DNA of 64,000 nt from Albula goreensis. Its lineage: Eukaryota > Chordata > Actinopteri > Albuliformes > Albulidae. A model generated the notes under the pieces. The model was not told the origin of the DNA and did no database searches. It worked only from the letters and a program-made list of their open reading frames with translations. This document shows positions 1 through 12,122 of this stretch, one piece after another; position 1 is the first letter of the stretch, and each line of letters begins with the position of its first letter. The stretch lies in contig CM040755.1 in NCBI GenBank assembly GCA_022829145.1, positions 9,495,063 to 9,559,062 on the forward strand. The letters run 5' to 3'. A program made the translations under genes and the position numbers.

Positions 1-3000
1 ATATATGTTGTAAGCGTAACAAATCTGATATTTTTGGTATGCCATTTGGAACAATAGAGCGAGAATTCATGACCTGGCATAATAAGAACAAAACCTGGAC
101 TCTCTGAGCAGCAGAAGATAGTAATAATGTCTGGTGAGCTGTATTTTACTCTTTTTCTTGCATCTGGGCAAGTTTATGTTTAGAAAAAGCCAAAGGAACC
201 TTCAACCCACATTTGCCTGTTCCCAACTGTTAAACATTGTGGTGGGTCTGTTATGGCATGTGCAGCCAAAGAATATGAAGCCATTTTTGGCAATCAGGGG
301 CACCCTATGGTGCAAACATTGCTTCTTCAAGATGGTTCCATATTCCAGGATGATATTATGCAGATTCAAGAGTGGTTTCTGTAACACCAGGATAAAGTCA
401 AGATCTATACCGCTCGGAAACTTTACTGGAAGTTCTGGCATGTAGAGTACAGGTTAGAGTTCAACCTCCTACATTCTGTCAAAGAGCTGGATATTTCTTT
501 CTTGAATTCTCTGATATCCCAAAAGAGTTCAAATCTTGTGTATTCCAAGAAAGACTGAAGAAAACAATCCAAGGAAGACTGGAGCTGTTCTGAAGACAAA
601 GGACAAGCCAACTCCTCTCTAGTTAATAGAAGTGTTTCAATTATTTTGTCAAAGAACAGAGCTGGCCAGCAGCAACACCCTTTTACCTGGCCACTCAGTT
701 CTGCAGGGATGGTCCCTTCATCTATACTACAATCGGTTACAAAACAATTAACTCTGCAAGATCAGCTCACTGCACTCACCATTCAAGTGCTTCAATGGAT
801 CTCCCCTGTAACTGTATGCATGGTTGCCATGGTGGCTAAATCCCTGTGATGACTGTTACAAGGAATCTGAAGTCTCACTGGTGAATGATGGAAAATCCAA
901 AGGGAGAAGGCAATCTTTTGGAAATATATGTGTCCCCCTGCATAAACAGATCTGTTGTGATTTTTGTTTTGACATTACAGTCTCATGACTGGAAAATGGA
1001 CTTACAGATATGCCGCTCAAGCTGTCATGTGGGTTAAGAGTGTTCCTCTCAAGAAAGAGCAGCAGTATAGTGCTATGGGAAAGGGATCTGGCTTAGAACT
1101 GCAGTTCCATTTTTATTTTCTGGGTAGTGCACTGCCAACTGAGAACAGGCACTCCAAATCAAGAAGGGAAATACATTTATATAGATTAAAATGCAGATTG
1201 GGAAAATTATTAATTGGTTTTGATATGCCAAAAACACACTCAATTCATTGGCCCATACAACTGTTGAAACACCCGTCTAAGAACGTTGCCTGGGTTTTAC
1301 TTCATCATAGCACTTTACATATGCCTTTAGTATCTTCATTATTTACTTATCTAGTACACGTTATTCAATGGTTGGGTGGTAAAAGTGGGACCCATGGGTA
1401 CTGTGCAGTCACACACACTGTCAGGACCGGGAAATACAGTAACAACGTCAAGCTGCGTCCCTGCTCACACGTTTAGTCATCGCAGGAGAAATGTCATGGG
1501 ATTATCGCTGTATTACACCAGGCTGTTTTCTGTCGTATTTAATCAGCCGGGGCCATGTAACAGATGATGGGGATCATTTGCTCTTTCGGCGTTGTGTAAG
1601 GACGGTGGGCCTGGACCAAACCGTGCCTGTCACTATCCCTAGCGCTCTGACCCCAGCGCCCGCCGCACAGTATCCACACACAGCTGCGGTGTCAGTGCAA
1701 AGCCAGAAAAGCTTAGTCTAATCCGCCGCAGTGTGAAAAGTGCTCATCTAATCCAGGTCCCCAGCCCCATCACCCTCCAACATAGTCACAGTCGCAGGAA
1801 AAGCACACGAATCAGACGTGGTTCATTGAGAAATGGGGTGTGGCTTAGACATGTCCAGCACTGTATGACAGAACAGCTCAGGAACTTGTCAAATTTCAGA
1901 TCTGATGGATTTTTTTTTACTATATTAACCGTGGATTTTCTACTCAGAGGGCTAGTATTGTATAATTAATTATATTTAAAAGCTCCCTGAAAATCCCTTT
2001 CCATCCATTATATATCTTTCAGGTATTACCTGTCTTAATAAATCCAATCCTATCCATTTTAATTTCGTTTCAATGTTTCCCTGGGATCTGAACCGAAGGT
2101 GAAGTGAGGGGACATTGTTGCTAATGGATACGGATGTATGCATTTATTTTAATGAGGGGGAGTTATTCTGTCAACACAGAAAAAAACAACAAGCCACAGT
2201 TTAAATGTCTCTATTTAAATTCAGTTTATATGCTATGTTATGGAAGAGACTATCGGGAAGACTGACAGGGCCGCATTAGAATATGTACAGTAATCAAGCT
2301 GTAAGTAATCTCCAAAAAATAATACCAAACACCGGCACATCATCACACTGCATTGACCTCTGGTGGCTACTGTCCAAGGAAAACAGACTGGGCCTGACCT
2401 GATCTACTCTGAAACAAGGACACTTTGTATTAAGATGAGACACTTCTCCTTTCATTGAAGGTGGATCAAATAACTGAGTATACTTGATTATTATTCTGAT
2501 CCAGCTTTATAAATGTGGAGAGAATTAAAGTAACATGTAATTTATGATTGTATCATTTCAAATTGGTCGAAGGAAATGTGTACAATAATACGTGAGGTTA
2601 AAATGTCAACAGTTTATGCTGTATATGTCTACTGTAGAGCCACAACACTGATCAGTATATGCTAGTATATGCAATATATATTATACTATAAGAAATATAT
2701 GTTAGACAACAATGTTGTAAATAGTATAATATGAATGCTATGAATGCTGTTGAAAGTAGTTATTTATCCCAAAGGATTGTGATCTTTCTGTTGAAATAGC
2801 AATAATCAATAATTCTGGATCAGGAGAACCAATGAACCCTCTTTTAAGCACATTTTCTCAGGAGTTATTCTTGAAAACTGGCTTCTGATAAGAAGGTGTG
2901 TGAGACATTCACAGACACAAATGTTTCATCGGCTGATAAACATAAGAAAGAAGGGTGCCAATTTTGAGACACTGTTGGAAATCATTGGGGAAACATACCT

Positions 3001-4249
3001 GATCAAATCTCTTTGGTTACCACAATGCACTTTGTCATAAGGTCAAGGAACAGGGTTTCTGGAAAGGTAGTCTAAGGCCAGTCTACCTGTACCAGTTCAG
3101 CTATCAAATCAATTAATGTGCGGTGAAAACTACACTTATTCTAGCCAATTAAATCTAAAACTGTTTTTCCTCTTCTCTTATATAAATGACATCAATTATC
3201 TGCAGTGCAATAGATCATTTTTATTGGTACAGTGACATGTTTTAAAATTGTCTGGTGAAAGGTTTTAGGGGATCACATATTCCAGCACTTTAATTACTCC
3301 TGCTGTAGGATTATTGACCAAAGAGTACAACAGCGATAGCCCAGATGGCCCAGTCAGCACTTGTTGTTTAGCTCCAGTGTTCAAGTGTGTGTGAAAGCTG
3401 CTGTTTCCTTTTGCGTTTAATAAGTGTTGATTTAATAGGGATAGAAATGCATGCAGCAGTGTGGGCCCTTTGAGAGCTGAGCCCAAAGAGTGTTTTTAAT
3501 GGGGCTCTTTTTAATTAGGGGAGACTAGGCCTGTCCGCAATTCGTCTGGATAAGAGGTTTACTGGGGTAAACTATCACCCCCCCCTCCCCCACCATAAAT
3601 ATGCAACACATAACAGATGCAGCTTTTCTTAATGAAAAACAAAGAAAACGTACAGATAAGTAACTGAGACCTGTATGCGTTCTCCCCACGGTGGAAAGCT
3701 TCTCACAGCAGTCTCTTGCGGACCTCTTTATTTATGCAAACAGAGATGTGGTGTACCTTGATTGTTGTAGCCCACTATTCTCCTGCTGGTTGCACCTATT
3801 ACATCGACTTGCAGCGAAGTTGCTTGGTAATGAGCCCTGGTCAACAGACTAGGATTGCAGAGAATCCCAGTGCTGTTCCAGCAGTCTGCTCTTTCAACAC
3901 TCTTGATAGACTGTAATTGTTTTTGTTTCTACAGGTCACCCCTTACTGCAAATATTAACTGAATTCGGTCTATCAAAGGCATGTCCCTGACCTTCAGAAC
4001 TAATGCTGTAGTGCTGTAGTTTATCACTTGAAGCAGCAAGTATCCAGCCCTTGTGTGTGGTGTTTTGTTTGGCATGATATGTCCTAGATTCCCTAATTAG
4101 GGTGTCTTTTTTATCTGAGACTTAAACTGAGTTCCTCCTGGTATGCATATGCTTTGCAAATAAGGAGAGCTAAATTACCTTTCTGTCTCAGATCCACTTT
4201 GCAGAGTAACAGATTACTCATATGTACTTGGTTAACAAATGCCACACTT

Positions 4250-4351
4250 TTGTGTGTGTGTGTGAGGGTGCATGGCCATAAGTGTGTGCACATGTGCATT
4301 TGTGTGTGTGAGAGTGTGCATGCATTTGTGTGTGTAAGTGTGTGTGTGTGG
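4250..4351. repeat. TG-rich microsatellite stretch
   Basis: Interrupted (TG)n tracts: a run at 4251-4264, then several shorter runs up to about 4350 broken by GCA and GAG. A typical fish CA/TG simple repeat. ORFs across it are low-complexity artefacts. Confidence 0.8.
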
Positions 4352-5061
4352 ATCTATGAAAGAAGCCAATTATATTAAATGGTAAAGCATTGCAAACTGG
4401 TTGTTTAAAGTAATTGGCATATCTGAGGGAATTACTAAGTTTAGCATGTACCCTTAGGGAATACTGTATAGTGAGTGTTCAGATATATTAAGTATACTTC
4501 ATGAATCAATGACATATACTCGAGACAGCGGGAGATTTTGTTCTATACCTTGTCAAGAACGATTCAAGAAATAACTTTTCAGTTGGTCATACAAATGTGT
4601 TCTTCAAACTAGTTTTCTAATAAGTATTATGCAGATTCTCCTGGAACTAATCTAATATGTATTACAATTACAAAGAAACACCCTATGTAGCACTGGGTCC
4701 CACACAGACAATATCAAAGGTGCATGAGCACGTGTGTATTTTACCCAAACATGCTCTTCCAAAGGTCCTGCATCATGTGTGGAAAAGAAATTTTAAATAC
4801 AAGTGTATTATGTTTGTATTTCAATATTCAAGTGCATAGCTGGTAGATATGTCAGTTCCAACATTCATAGAAGAACTGTACTCCCTATAATGCATACTCT
4901 GCATATAGCACATGGGCATGAGGTTGACATCCTTTTATGGGATAAATTTCTCTGCCCTCAGCGATTGCGGCATTACAGTATAATCTGACTGCAATCACTC
5001 ATGGTAGTTCATCTACCGCATTGTAAATGAGTATGCCAGGCAACAATTTTTGGGCTGTCAG

Positions 5062-5240
5062 AACATTCCCAGAACATTGTGCGAATGTTCCCAGAATGTA
5101 GATTTGCCCAGTTGATATCCCTTGACTATTATGTAAATTGAATGTTTTCTGGTGACTTTGACAGAATGTGTTCGTAGCAACAAAATGTTTGAGGAATGTT
5201 CACATTGTAACATTGGAAACCCAGTGATATCCTCCCTAGT
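5062..5240. repeat. Possible remnant of a dispersed GAACATTCC-type repeat
   Basis: The segment contains several related, partly inverted copies of a GAACATTCCCAGAA / GAATGTTCCCAGAA motif (about 5062-5098) and more loosely GGAATGTTC and GGAACATTTT (about 5193 and 5247). Dispersed repeats built from such motifs are common in teleost genomes, from memory. No terminal repeats or target duplication were found, so the type is unresolved. Confidence 0.3.
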
Positions 5241-6539
5241 GTCCCAGGAACATTTTGTAGTCGCTGAGTATGTGTGTACCAGTAGAGGGTCGAAGGTGGA
5301 TGCCAGGCCCAAGTCCCCAGCTGGCATAGTTTGTTTGGTCCAGTATTGATTTAATCTAATTCAATTTAATAATTCAATTTTTGATTTAGAAATGGTAATG
5401 TGCAGCTCAGTTTCAAACTCAGATGATTAGAATTTAAAAATGCAGTAGAAAAAAAAACCTCAAGCCCCAATGGTCTGCACAACGTGTACTTGAGTACGAC
5501 TGCAGGTTCTAATTAAGCCACGGAAGGTCAATCAGTAGAGTTTGAAAGAAAGAATGACAAGAATGACCATTGCTTCATATTCTATACAACCATGGCATCT
5601 CATAATAATGCACTTAGCAAACTGGCCTGGCCTATACTGTATTTATACAATTTATGCAGAGAGATTGAGTAAGGGGAGATGTAGATGCCAAGAGAGGGTA
5701 TGGTTATATGTGTGAATTTAGAGCAAATTATGTAAGTGCGAATTGCAGGTGGCAAAATGTTTCATCTTACCACTTCTCAAACACAGTTTTAATACAAATT
5801 GTGTTCGAGAAATTTGATTAATATACTTTAATACATCGCATGTAAAATAACAGTGTGTATACATGTTTTGTTAAAAATGTATAGTGAATTCTACTTTGTG
5901 CAGAAGCTTGACCAGCCCCCAATACAAGAAATATCCGAAAAAATACTTTTACTGTAGGCCTATAGCGCACTCCATAAATGATCATTAGAAATACCCCACT
6001 TCTCCTTTGTATTACGCTGTTCATATCGTCACTAGAACACGACCATCCGTTTTCTTGAATTAAGCTTCCCTTTCATCAAAATGATATTGATAGTAAGAAG
6101 AAGAAAACCCCACATAACGCCATAAGCAGCGGAGAATTTCATTGATGCTTCAACAAAGCAACTTGCTCTGACAGATTTAGACATGCTCTCTGGAGTTGCT
6201 TAGCAACACCATGGGTTTGTTTCCGATACAGCTGTTTTTTAAGAAGCAAGGGTTAAAGTCTCCAAGACGTTAGTTAGAAAGGAATTCATGCAAGTCCTTA
6301 ATTATAAATTTCATACCTAATCACGTACCTCTCAAAGATATGTAACGTGCAGATCTTAAATACATTTGAATTTAGATTGAGCAGCAAATAAAATAGCAAG
6401 ATCTAGCAAAAATAGGATTTGTCCCCACCCCTCAATAATAGAAAACATGTATGTTTGCATCATTTCTTATTAGTAAAAAAAAGTGCCGTTGCTCAGCATT
6501 TGCATAAAGATGTGAAAAATAGTAAATCCCGATGTTTAT

Positions 6540-6968
6540 TTATGTCCGTGATAAACACGTGGAAGTTGCTGTAGCTTCAGCTTGTGTCGCTTCTGCGTCC
6601 ATCCAAACGGCAAGGCGGTGCATTTTTGGATAAAGCGTTGCGCTGCAGCGGCGCGAGCGCTCACATGACTGCAAGTGTGAAGAACGGCGCGAAGCTCGTG
6701 AGCTCGCACTCTGCTCCGCGCGGCCCCAGCCCTCTTCCCAGCTGACAGACGGAATCATGTGGGGAGGGTTTTTCAGTCCCGGTGCCGGTTCCTTCAAGCC
6801 CAGCCAGCCTCGCCGTCACCACGCACTGCCCCAAGTACCCTGCCGCTTTTTCAACACTCTGCAACCGTTTATACTTTTTCGTTGTCGCGTGTTCTACTTT
6901 TTATTTCAAACGACTTCAAACAATAGAATGCGAGAATTGCAGTGAAAAGTGAAAAGGAAAAGGAGAGA
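6540..6968 (+). promoter_or_regulatory. Promoter and 5'UTR of the SH3-starting shank2 isoform (inferred)
   Basis: Immediately upstream of the MKSILNALKKE first exon the base composition changes from AT-rich to CpG-rich, most strongly at about 6585-6745 (GCGCTGCAGCGGCGCGAGCG and neighbouring CpGs). The surrounding intron is CpG-poor, so this is consistent with a CpG-type promoter. No clear TATA box sits at a fixed distance. A 62-codon upstream ORF (6757-6945) ends 23 bases before the initiator ATG, which suggests translational control if transcription starts upstream of it. The transcription start cannot be fixed from sequence. Confidence 0.6.
6757..6945 (+). other. Upstream ORF in the isoform-A leader
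   Basis: An ATG at 6757 opens a 62-codon frame rich in aromatic residues that stops at 6943-6945, 23 bases before the shank2 ATG at 6969. It is in the same reading frame as the main ATG but closed before it. There is no recognisable domain. It is listed because an upstream ORF this close to a start codon can restrain or re-route initiation. It matters only if the leader really begins upstream of 6757. Confidence 0.3.
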
Positions 6969-7002
6969 ATGAAGTCAATACTGAATGCCTTAAAGAAAGA
7001 AG
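6969..7002 (+). CDS. shank2: shank2 alternative first coding exon (SH3-starting, ProSAP1A/Shank2A-type isoform)
   Basis: The exon encodes MKSILNALKKE plus the first base of a split codon, then a near-perfect donor (GAAG|gtaagatg). The next shank2 exon at 12123 begins with TG, so G|TG makes Val and the join reads KKE-VPFREAPAY. This matches the family pattern I know for the rodent SH3-starting isoform, MKSLLNAFTKKE followed by VPFREAPAY. The two Phe/Thr-region differences are ordinary divergence. The isoform made here would lack the N-terminal SPN domain and ankyrin repeats and begin just upstream of the SH3 domain, a form used at excitatory postsynaptic densities in mammals. The exon is far too short for ORF-based gene finders, so the call rests on the motif, the donor and the phase match together. 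Confidence 0.88.
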
Positions 7003-7469
7003 GTAAGATGAAGTACTTTGTCTTCAGATATAAGATATAATTTTTGCAGTGTATTTGCATTGATAGAGTTGCTGGAGATAAAGGTATCTTTTCCCCCGTT
7101 TGGCTTCGGTACTTGTGTTTGCAGTTTGCACAGTCCATAAAACTCTGCTGTACTAGTACTTAGCATACAGCCAATCTCAAAATTGCACATTCTCAGGTTT
7201 GTACTGTTTTGGAGAAATGGGTTGATATTTCATTTGAGAAACAATTGTATATACAATTTATCAGAGGTTTTGGGATGTTTTGTCATGGTGTGTTTCATGT
7301 CATAACATTATCTTTAAATATATCTTGAACTATAGCAAATGAAATTATGGCATATATATAATGGTAAATGCTCTTTGAGAATGAAGCTAAATATCTACCC
7401 AGAAGGGAAGTGGGCATTGCAATTGGGGAAAGGTGTTAGCAGTCTTGCAGGGAGAGAAATCTCTTTTGA

Positions 7470-7552
7470 TGCCTTGGTTTGGTTTGGTTTATAATTTCAT
7501 GAAACAATCAGTGTCTCGTAGGCCAGTCATACTACAGGAAATGGACAAACAT
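7470..7552 (+). repeat. Dispersed repeat copy 1 (GGTTTGG...CAATCAGTGTCT)
   Basis: Contains GGTTTGGTTTGGTTTATAAT, then AACAATCAGTGTCTC, then ACAGGAAATGGACAAAC. The same order of motifs recurs at 11944-12020, and part of it at 8527-8568. Similarity over about 80 bases points to an old dispersed element or repeated local duplication. No terminal repeats seen. Confidence 0.55.
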
Positions 7553-8461
7553 CAATACTTCAGGGAAAAGGAAAAGATACTGTTAAATATTTTACTCTGT
7601 ATATCTCTCTCTTTCTTTCTCTGGCCACCCCTCCTGAAAATAGAAAAACTTCAGCAATGTGTCAACACAGACACACATACATTGATACAGAAGATAATAA
7701 TATGTACATTTTCCATACATATAATATAATTACATGTATACATGTACCATTATAATTTAAATATGTGCAATGACTACAGAAATATATGTATGTAATAATT
7801 GTATAATTTTATTTGTCTTATAATCCTAGTTTTGCAGGTGTATTATGTATGTACTATGCTTTCATCCTGTTATTAATAGGCCCATATTGTTAAACAAATG
7901 AGCTAAGCCAAAATTTGATCATTTATACTTTAAATCTGCAAGATTTGTATCATGTCATCGTCAGATGAATTGGCAAACAATATAATATAGATTGCCCTGA
8001 TTAGGTTCTGGAATTACATAAGTCTGTCTTTATTTTTCTGTTTTGTGGTAAATTTGCGCTAGCAAAAAAAAAGGTGCCTCGTTGAGCCGTTGAAACAGTA
8101 GAATGAAATCCTCTTACACTGTGATGAAGCCATTCTCCATTTGACCAGCTGGTTACCCCCTTAATTTGTGTGTTGGACTGCGTTAGGGTCTGTGCTGCAG
8201 TCATGCTCCTTGCTTTGGCGGAGGAGCTGAGGGACTTTGGATGCCTGGGGGGTTGGGGGGTGGGCTCTGCTTGCATCTCCTCAGCGCCTAATCCATGCTG
8301 TCGCTCAGTGGCCCCCACCGCTCAGCGACTCCCACTCTTCCTCTTCCTTGGGAACAGCGGAAGCGCTCTTGCCGTTTTTGACGCGCAGTTCGCCTCTGAG
8401 ATAACAGAGCTGCAAGTCAACACTGTGTGTATGTGTACTTGTGCGCGCGGTTTCCCTTGCA

Positions 8462-8463
<2 letters not shown>

Positions 8464-8501
<38 letters not shown>
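8464..8501. repeat. (TG)n microsatellite
   Basis: About 19 uninterrupted TG units. Confidence 0.95.
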
Positions 8502-8503
<2 letters not shown>

Positions 8504-8526
8504 AGAATAACTATGTGTGAAGTCTC

Positions 8527-8568
8527 CTTAGTTTGGTTGATAATGTAATGAAACAATCAGTGTCTCAG
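8527..8568 (+). repeat. Dispersed repeat copy 2 (partial)
   Basis: TTAGTTTGGTTGATAATGTA followed by ATGAAACAATCAGTGTCTC. It shares the core ATGAAACAATCAGTGTCTC exactly with the copy near 7500. It sits between two long TG microsatellites, which may have driven its rearrangement. Confidence 0.5.
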
Positions 8569-8600
8569 CCCAGCTAGATAGTGTTTATCTATGTCCGCAC

Positions 8601-8602
<2 letters not shown>

Positions 8603-8657
<55 letters not shown>
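8603..8657. repeat. Long (GT)n microsatellite
   Basis: About 27 uninterrupted GT units; the longest perfect dinucleotide array in this part of the window. Confidence 0.95.
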
Positions 8658-8658
<1 letters not shown>

Positions 8659-8818
8659 CTAATTGTGCGCCTGTGTGAGTTTTCATCCCCACTTGTGAAC
8701 ACGTTTTATGCCCAACCAGCAGGCCCCCATCCCAAGAGGGACAGCAGTAGCTTTGCTCAACCCCTTTCTCTGCGTTTGGTACACAGGTGCACCTCCTACT
8801 GCCTTCATGCCCCCCACC

Positions 8819-8860
<42 letters not shown>
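8819..8860. repeat. Compound (CT)n(CA)n microsatellite
   Basis: A short CT run passes directly into about 16 CA units. ORFs over it encode His-Thr repeats and are not genes. Confidence 0.95.
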
Positions 8861-8863
<3 letters not shown>

Positions 8864-9439
8864 TCTGGACAGTGGCTTCAGAGGGCGCTTGAACCTCCCA
8901 CACCTCCAAATAAACAGACTCTGTGCACAGTACAGTCTAATGAGGAGGAAAACTGCCAGTGCATTAGCTCGTTAGCTGTTAGCTCCTCTATTCATCTCTT
9001 CGGGCCTTTGAAGTGAAAGAAAAAGGATCAGTGAATGACAGAGACAATAAAACAGAGACATACGCACAACACACATACACAGCACTCAGAGAAAAAAGAT
9101 ACATCATCCTTACTTTTGTTTAGTGAAATGATGTCAGCTATGTTTAGGAATAAAGGACATATACCAAGAAATAGAAAATGGAAATACAATGTATATTTTA
9201 AGAATTTGTTATCTTTACCAAGGTTCAACATTTTCACCCTAGTTTAAAATTGTTATCTTTATGCCCATCGCGTTGCTTCAATATCTTCTGTCAACCCAGG
9301 AAGGGAAGGTTTCATGCATGTGTCCTCTGAAATGTGCAAAGGCAGGTGACTGCATTCTTGCTGCTCTGCAGTCAGCCAGCTAAGCCCCAACTGATACAGT
9401 GCCAGAGAACTACACACCTGACGTAGCTGACAATGTCAG

Positions 9440-9530
9440 ATTGCAGGCACCTGATCAAACAGAGGAGTCGCTAGCGAATGATGAGACAGGTGTTACCCCG
9501 CTGACATAAGCCCTCCCTGCCTGTGGTGGG
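9440..9530 (-). mobile_element. SINE-like remnant, inverted relative to shank2
   Basis: The stretch GAGGAGTCGCTAGCGAATGA, then TGAGACAGG and later AAGCCCTCCCTGCCTGTGG resembles the reverse complement of a tRNA-derived SINE family that I know from several teleost genomes (hallmarks GGAGTCGCTGG, CGATGAGAC, AGCCCTCCCT in the same order). Only an internal part is recognisable and no poly(A) tail or target duplication was found. Family assignment is from memory and tentative. Confidence 0.4.
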
Positions 9531-11253
9531 AACTAATACAGTAAATATTTTAAGAATTTCAGTGCAAATGTTGGTTTTCATTTTCTGTATATTCATTCAC
9601 TAATTCAAGTGCTAATCAATTATTTCACATTATGTATGATTGCAGGTATTTATGAATGCTAGTAATAAAGTGAGCTATCATTGAAATTGTTGTTGAGCAG
9701 AAAACACTATGATGAACTAATATTCCATTAATAATAGTCAAGCCATCAAACTGTAAAAAATGGATCCATATGTTGATATCTTGAATGCTGCGATATGTAA
9801 CTAGCAAGGAATGTATTCACTGTGTGAACAAATTGTGCACTTTTATTCATTGCACTGGATATTCAGTAAACAAGATATTTAAAGGCTATCATATAACATT
9901 TCTCCATGTAATTTCACCCTAGCTAGCTTCACTCATTGCATAGCGATGTTTATTGGTTGTGTCATGTCAATGAGAGGGCATTTTTCGATATGTTAGTCCT
10001 GTTTTGTGGCCAAAATAAGCAGCTTTTTCTTGATAAATTTCTCACCTTTAACTTTCTATTTTAATATGAAGCCAATTTACATCAAATTATTTAAATGAAA
10101 TCCTGCAACAGTTAAAATTAATTAAATCCACAAAAGTTATAAATGTGACCATTTAAAAATCATCTCAAACATAACTGGAAAGCCCTGCAGTTGTTTTCTT
10201 TTTAATGTGGGCAATCAAAAAGCTGTTGGGGGGGGGCCCGACTGTTTTAAACTATTTAAAAGTGGTTCAAACCTTTATGGATGCACATTATTTAGAAGGT
10301 ACATGCACAGGTCCAGTGCTATCCCAATGGGTGATAGGCATTGTAGGAGTAGGCCTGGCCTGTGTAGCATATGTTTTACAGCCTGAGTTTCAGACCAGGC
10401 CGGAATGATCTCAATTGTTCTGGAGTCTTCTCTTCTGCCCTGGCATTTAGGAGACAGCAGGGAAATAAACATCACCATTAATTATGCCTGGACTGCACAT
10501 TCTAAGCACAGGAGAATTCCTCAGCCCCAATGATGATTAAGTTAGAGGCCTTCATCAAGCTAGGATGAGACATACAATCCACTGGGCCTGCGCTCGATTC
10601 CCTGTCTAATGAAACAGGCGGGGCCCCGTTGGGCCCACCAAAAGCTTGGACAAACACTTACATATCTAACCATCAAGCACCAGAAAAAATACCATGCTTT
10701 AGAATACGTCTGTCATCCAGATATATATTTATGTGTGTGTAGCCAGACTCATAGATAGTACAGAGTTCTGCAAACTTCTCTCACAATGACAAACAGTAAA
10801 AGATATTATATTGAGACAGAATTTCCGGAATAATGGATGTCACATTCTGAAATGGTATATTATTCTTAAAATACACTAAATTGAGATGGTAGGTACCAAC
10901 GTTTCCAGACGTCATGTAACAACAGGGCGCAGAACAGTAGCAGATAGTTCGGCCTCTGGGTCCTCCACTAAACAAAGTGAGTTTCTTTCACTTAAAGTAC
11001 ACTGAATCCTCTAACAAGCATGGCAGATTTGTTCATTAAATTCCACCTTGTTGTTTGAGCTGTCAGTTGGTATTAAAAATAATTATTTTCCAATGCATTT
11101 CAATGAAGGATCCAGTCTCAGTGTGAAGGCCTGTCATGAGGTTTGCCTTACTCTATATGATCTGTTATCATGGTTCAAGCAAGGAATTGCTGGTACTGAA
11201 GCTGGCATGGGCGGTCCTTTGATGATGTCACTATGTTTGTGACTGTTCTATAT

Positions 11254-11525
11254 CCTAAAGGCCACTGATCAATACAGGGGACAGGTACTTCCAATTAATG
11301 TTGAAGGAAAAAATCTGTACAGTTGGGTTTAATGGTATTATATCACAATATATCTTTATATTTTTATTGTGATATTTTTGGTTTCATTTTTTGAGGAACT
11401 ATTTAAATGTGAAACTTTAAAATGAATCCCTAATGATGAACTGATAATTATCTGTGTTAATTTAGCTGACACATTTTAATGGAGTTTGACAGACCTTTGG
11501 TCTTAATGTGAACAATTAAAAATAG
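11254..11525 (+). repeat. Diverged duplication, upstream arm
   Basis: Three blocks recur in the same order and strand at 12501-12700, just after the linker exon. They are CCTAAAGGCCAC followed by a GGACAG/GAGACAG block, AAAATCtgTACAGTTG with ATGGTATTA, and TTGACAnAnnTTTGGTCTT (about 11488-11505 against 12658-12677). This arm is about 100 bases longer because of an AT-rich insert around 11340-11440. It is either an old local duplication or two copies of one element family. Confidence 0.5.
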
Positions 11526-11943
11526 GGCATACATTTTTCACAAAATTTCACAGAAGCACACTCAATATTAATTACTTTGAAAATATGATACATATAGATA
11601 CATATGTGTGTCTTCATAAATGTATTGTGAAGCTTGTGTAGTGTGAATTTAGGTCCCTGGCAGTGCCACCCTTGTGCCAGTTGGAGCAGGGATATCTCTC
11701 ACTGGTGACAGCTGCTAGCTCATGGTTGCCTGGTGTGTCACCCAGAGAGAGCAGTAACCAGAGAAATTCTGGCTGGCTCGAGCCCACCCTACCCTTGGTG
11801 GGAGAAGCCAAATTGCGTCAAACCACTGGTAATAACAGCCCAGGGTTGAGAAAATCCCAGCTTATACTCCTGGTTGAGCACATTCTCTGACTGAAACTTT
11901 GAAAAGGCCATTATTGATTGATGTTTTATTCAGCCATCACAAT

Positions 11944-12020
11944 GCTTTGGTTTGGTTTGATTTATTATTACCTGAGCTAATCAGTGTCTGATAGCTGTTC
12001 TGTAACACAGGAAATGGATG
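11944..12020 (+). repeat. Dispersed repeat copy 3 (GGTTTGG...AATCAGTGTCT)
   Basis: GGTTTGGTTTGATTTATTAT, AATCAGTGTCTGATAG and AACACAGGAAATGGATGCAA follow the same order as the copy at 7470-7552. It ends about 100 bases before the linker exon. Confidence 0.55.
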
Positions 12021-12122
12021 CAAAAGTGCGGTATCTCATCGATAGGAGGGGAATAAGAACCTCCACCTAAATGTCTAACACACTCTTTCTCTCTCTCTCT
12101 CTGTCACCCTTACGACCTCCAG

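Larger units (their letters stand above)
1..6539 (+). other. Intron of long shank2 isoform (5' part), no exon recognised
   Basis: AT-rich sequence with scattered stop codons in all frames. It lies upstream of the first shank2 exon in the window, so it is inferred to be intron of the long, ankyrin-containing isoform. No ankyrin-repeat coding sequence could be read here, and the ORFs present (up to about 160 codons) show no recognisable domain and no convincing splice sites. Contents of note are a TG-rich stretch at 4250-4351 and a possible repeat remnant at 5062-5240. Otherwise nothing supportable is seen. Confidence 0.6.
7003..12122 (+). other. Intron between alternative first exon and linker exon
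   Basis: A 5.1 kb intron of the SH3-starting isoform (also within the long-isoform intron). It begins gtaagatg and ends in a CT-rich tract then cctccag at 12122. Contents are three related copies of a short repeat (7470-7552, 8527-8568, 11944-12020), microsatellites between 8460 and 8860, a SINE-like remnant near 9440-9530, and one arm of a diverged duplication at 11254-11525. The segment 9531-11253 shows nothing I can support. Confidence 0.75.

Noticed and set aside
985..1476. 163-codon ORF at the left edge, considered as an ankyrin-repeat exon of shank2
   Set aside because: The translation has no ankyrin consensus (no TPLH or G-ALH pattern) and no acceptor/donor pair in the right phase.
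2355..2366. CTCF-like core on the minus strand (also 16748-16759 minus and 22527-22538 plus)
   Set aside because: Each has one or two mismatches to the 12-base core; a few such matches are expected by chance in 64 kb, so none is supported without binding data.
10560..10660. CGCTCGATTCCCTGTC followed by a GC-rich palindromic stretch, considered as a tRNA or SINE B box
   Set aside because: Single B-box-like match with no A box at the right distance and no fold; GGGGCCCC is simply a short palindrome.
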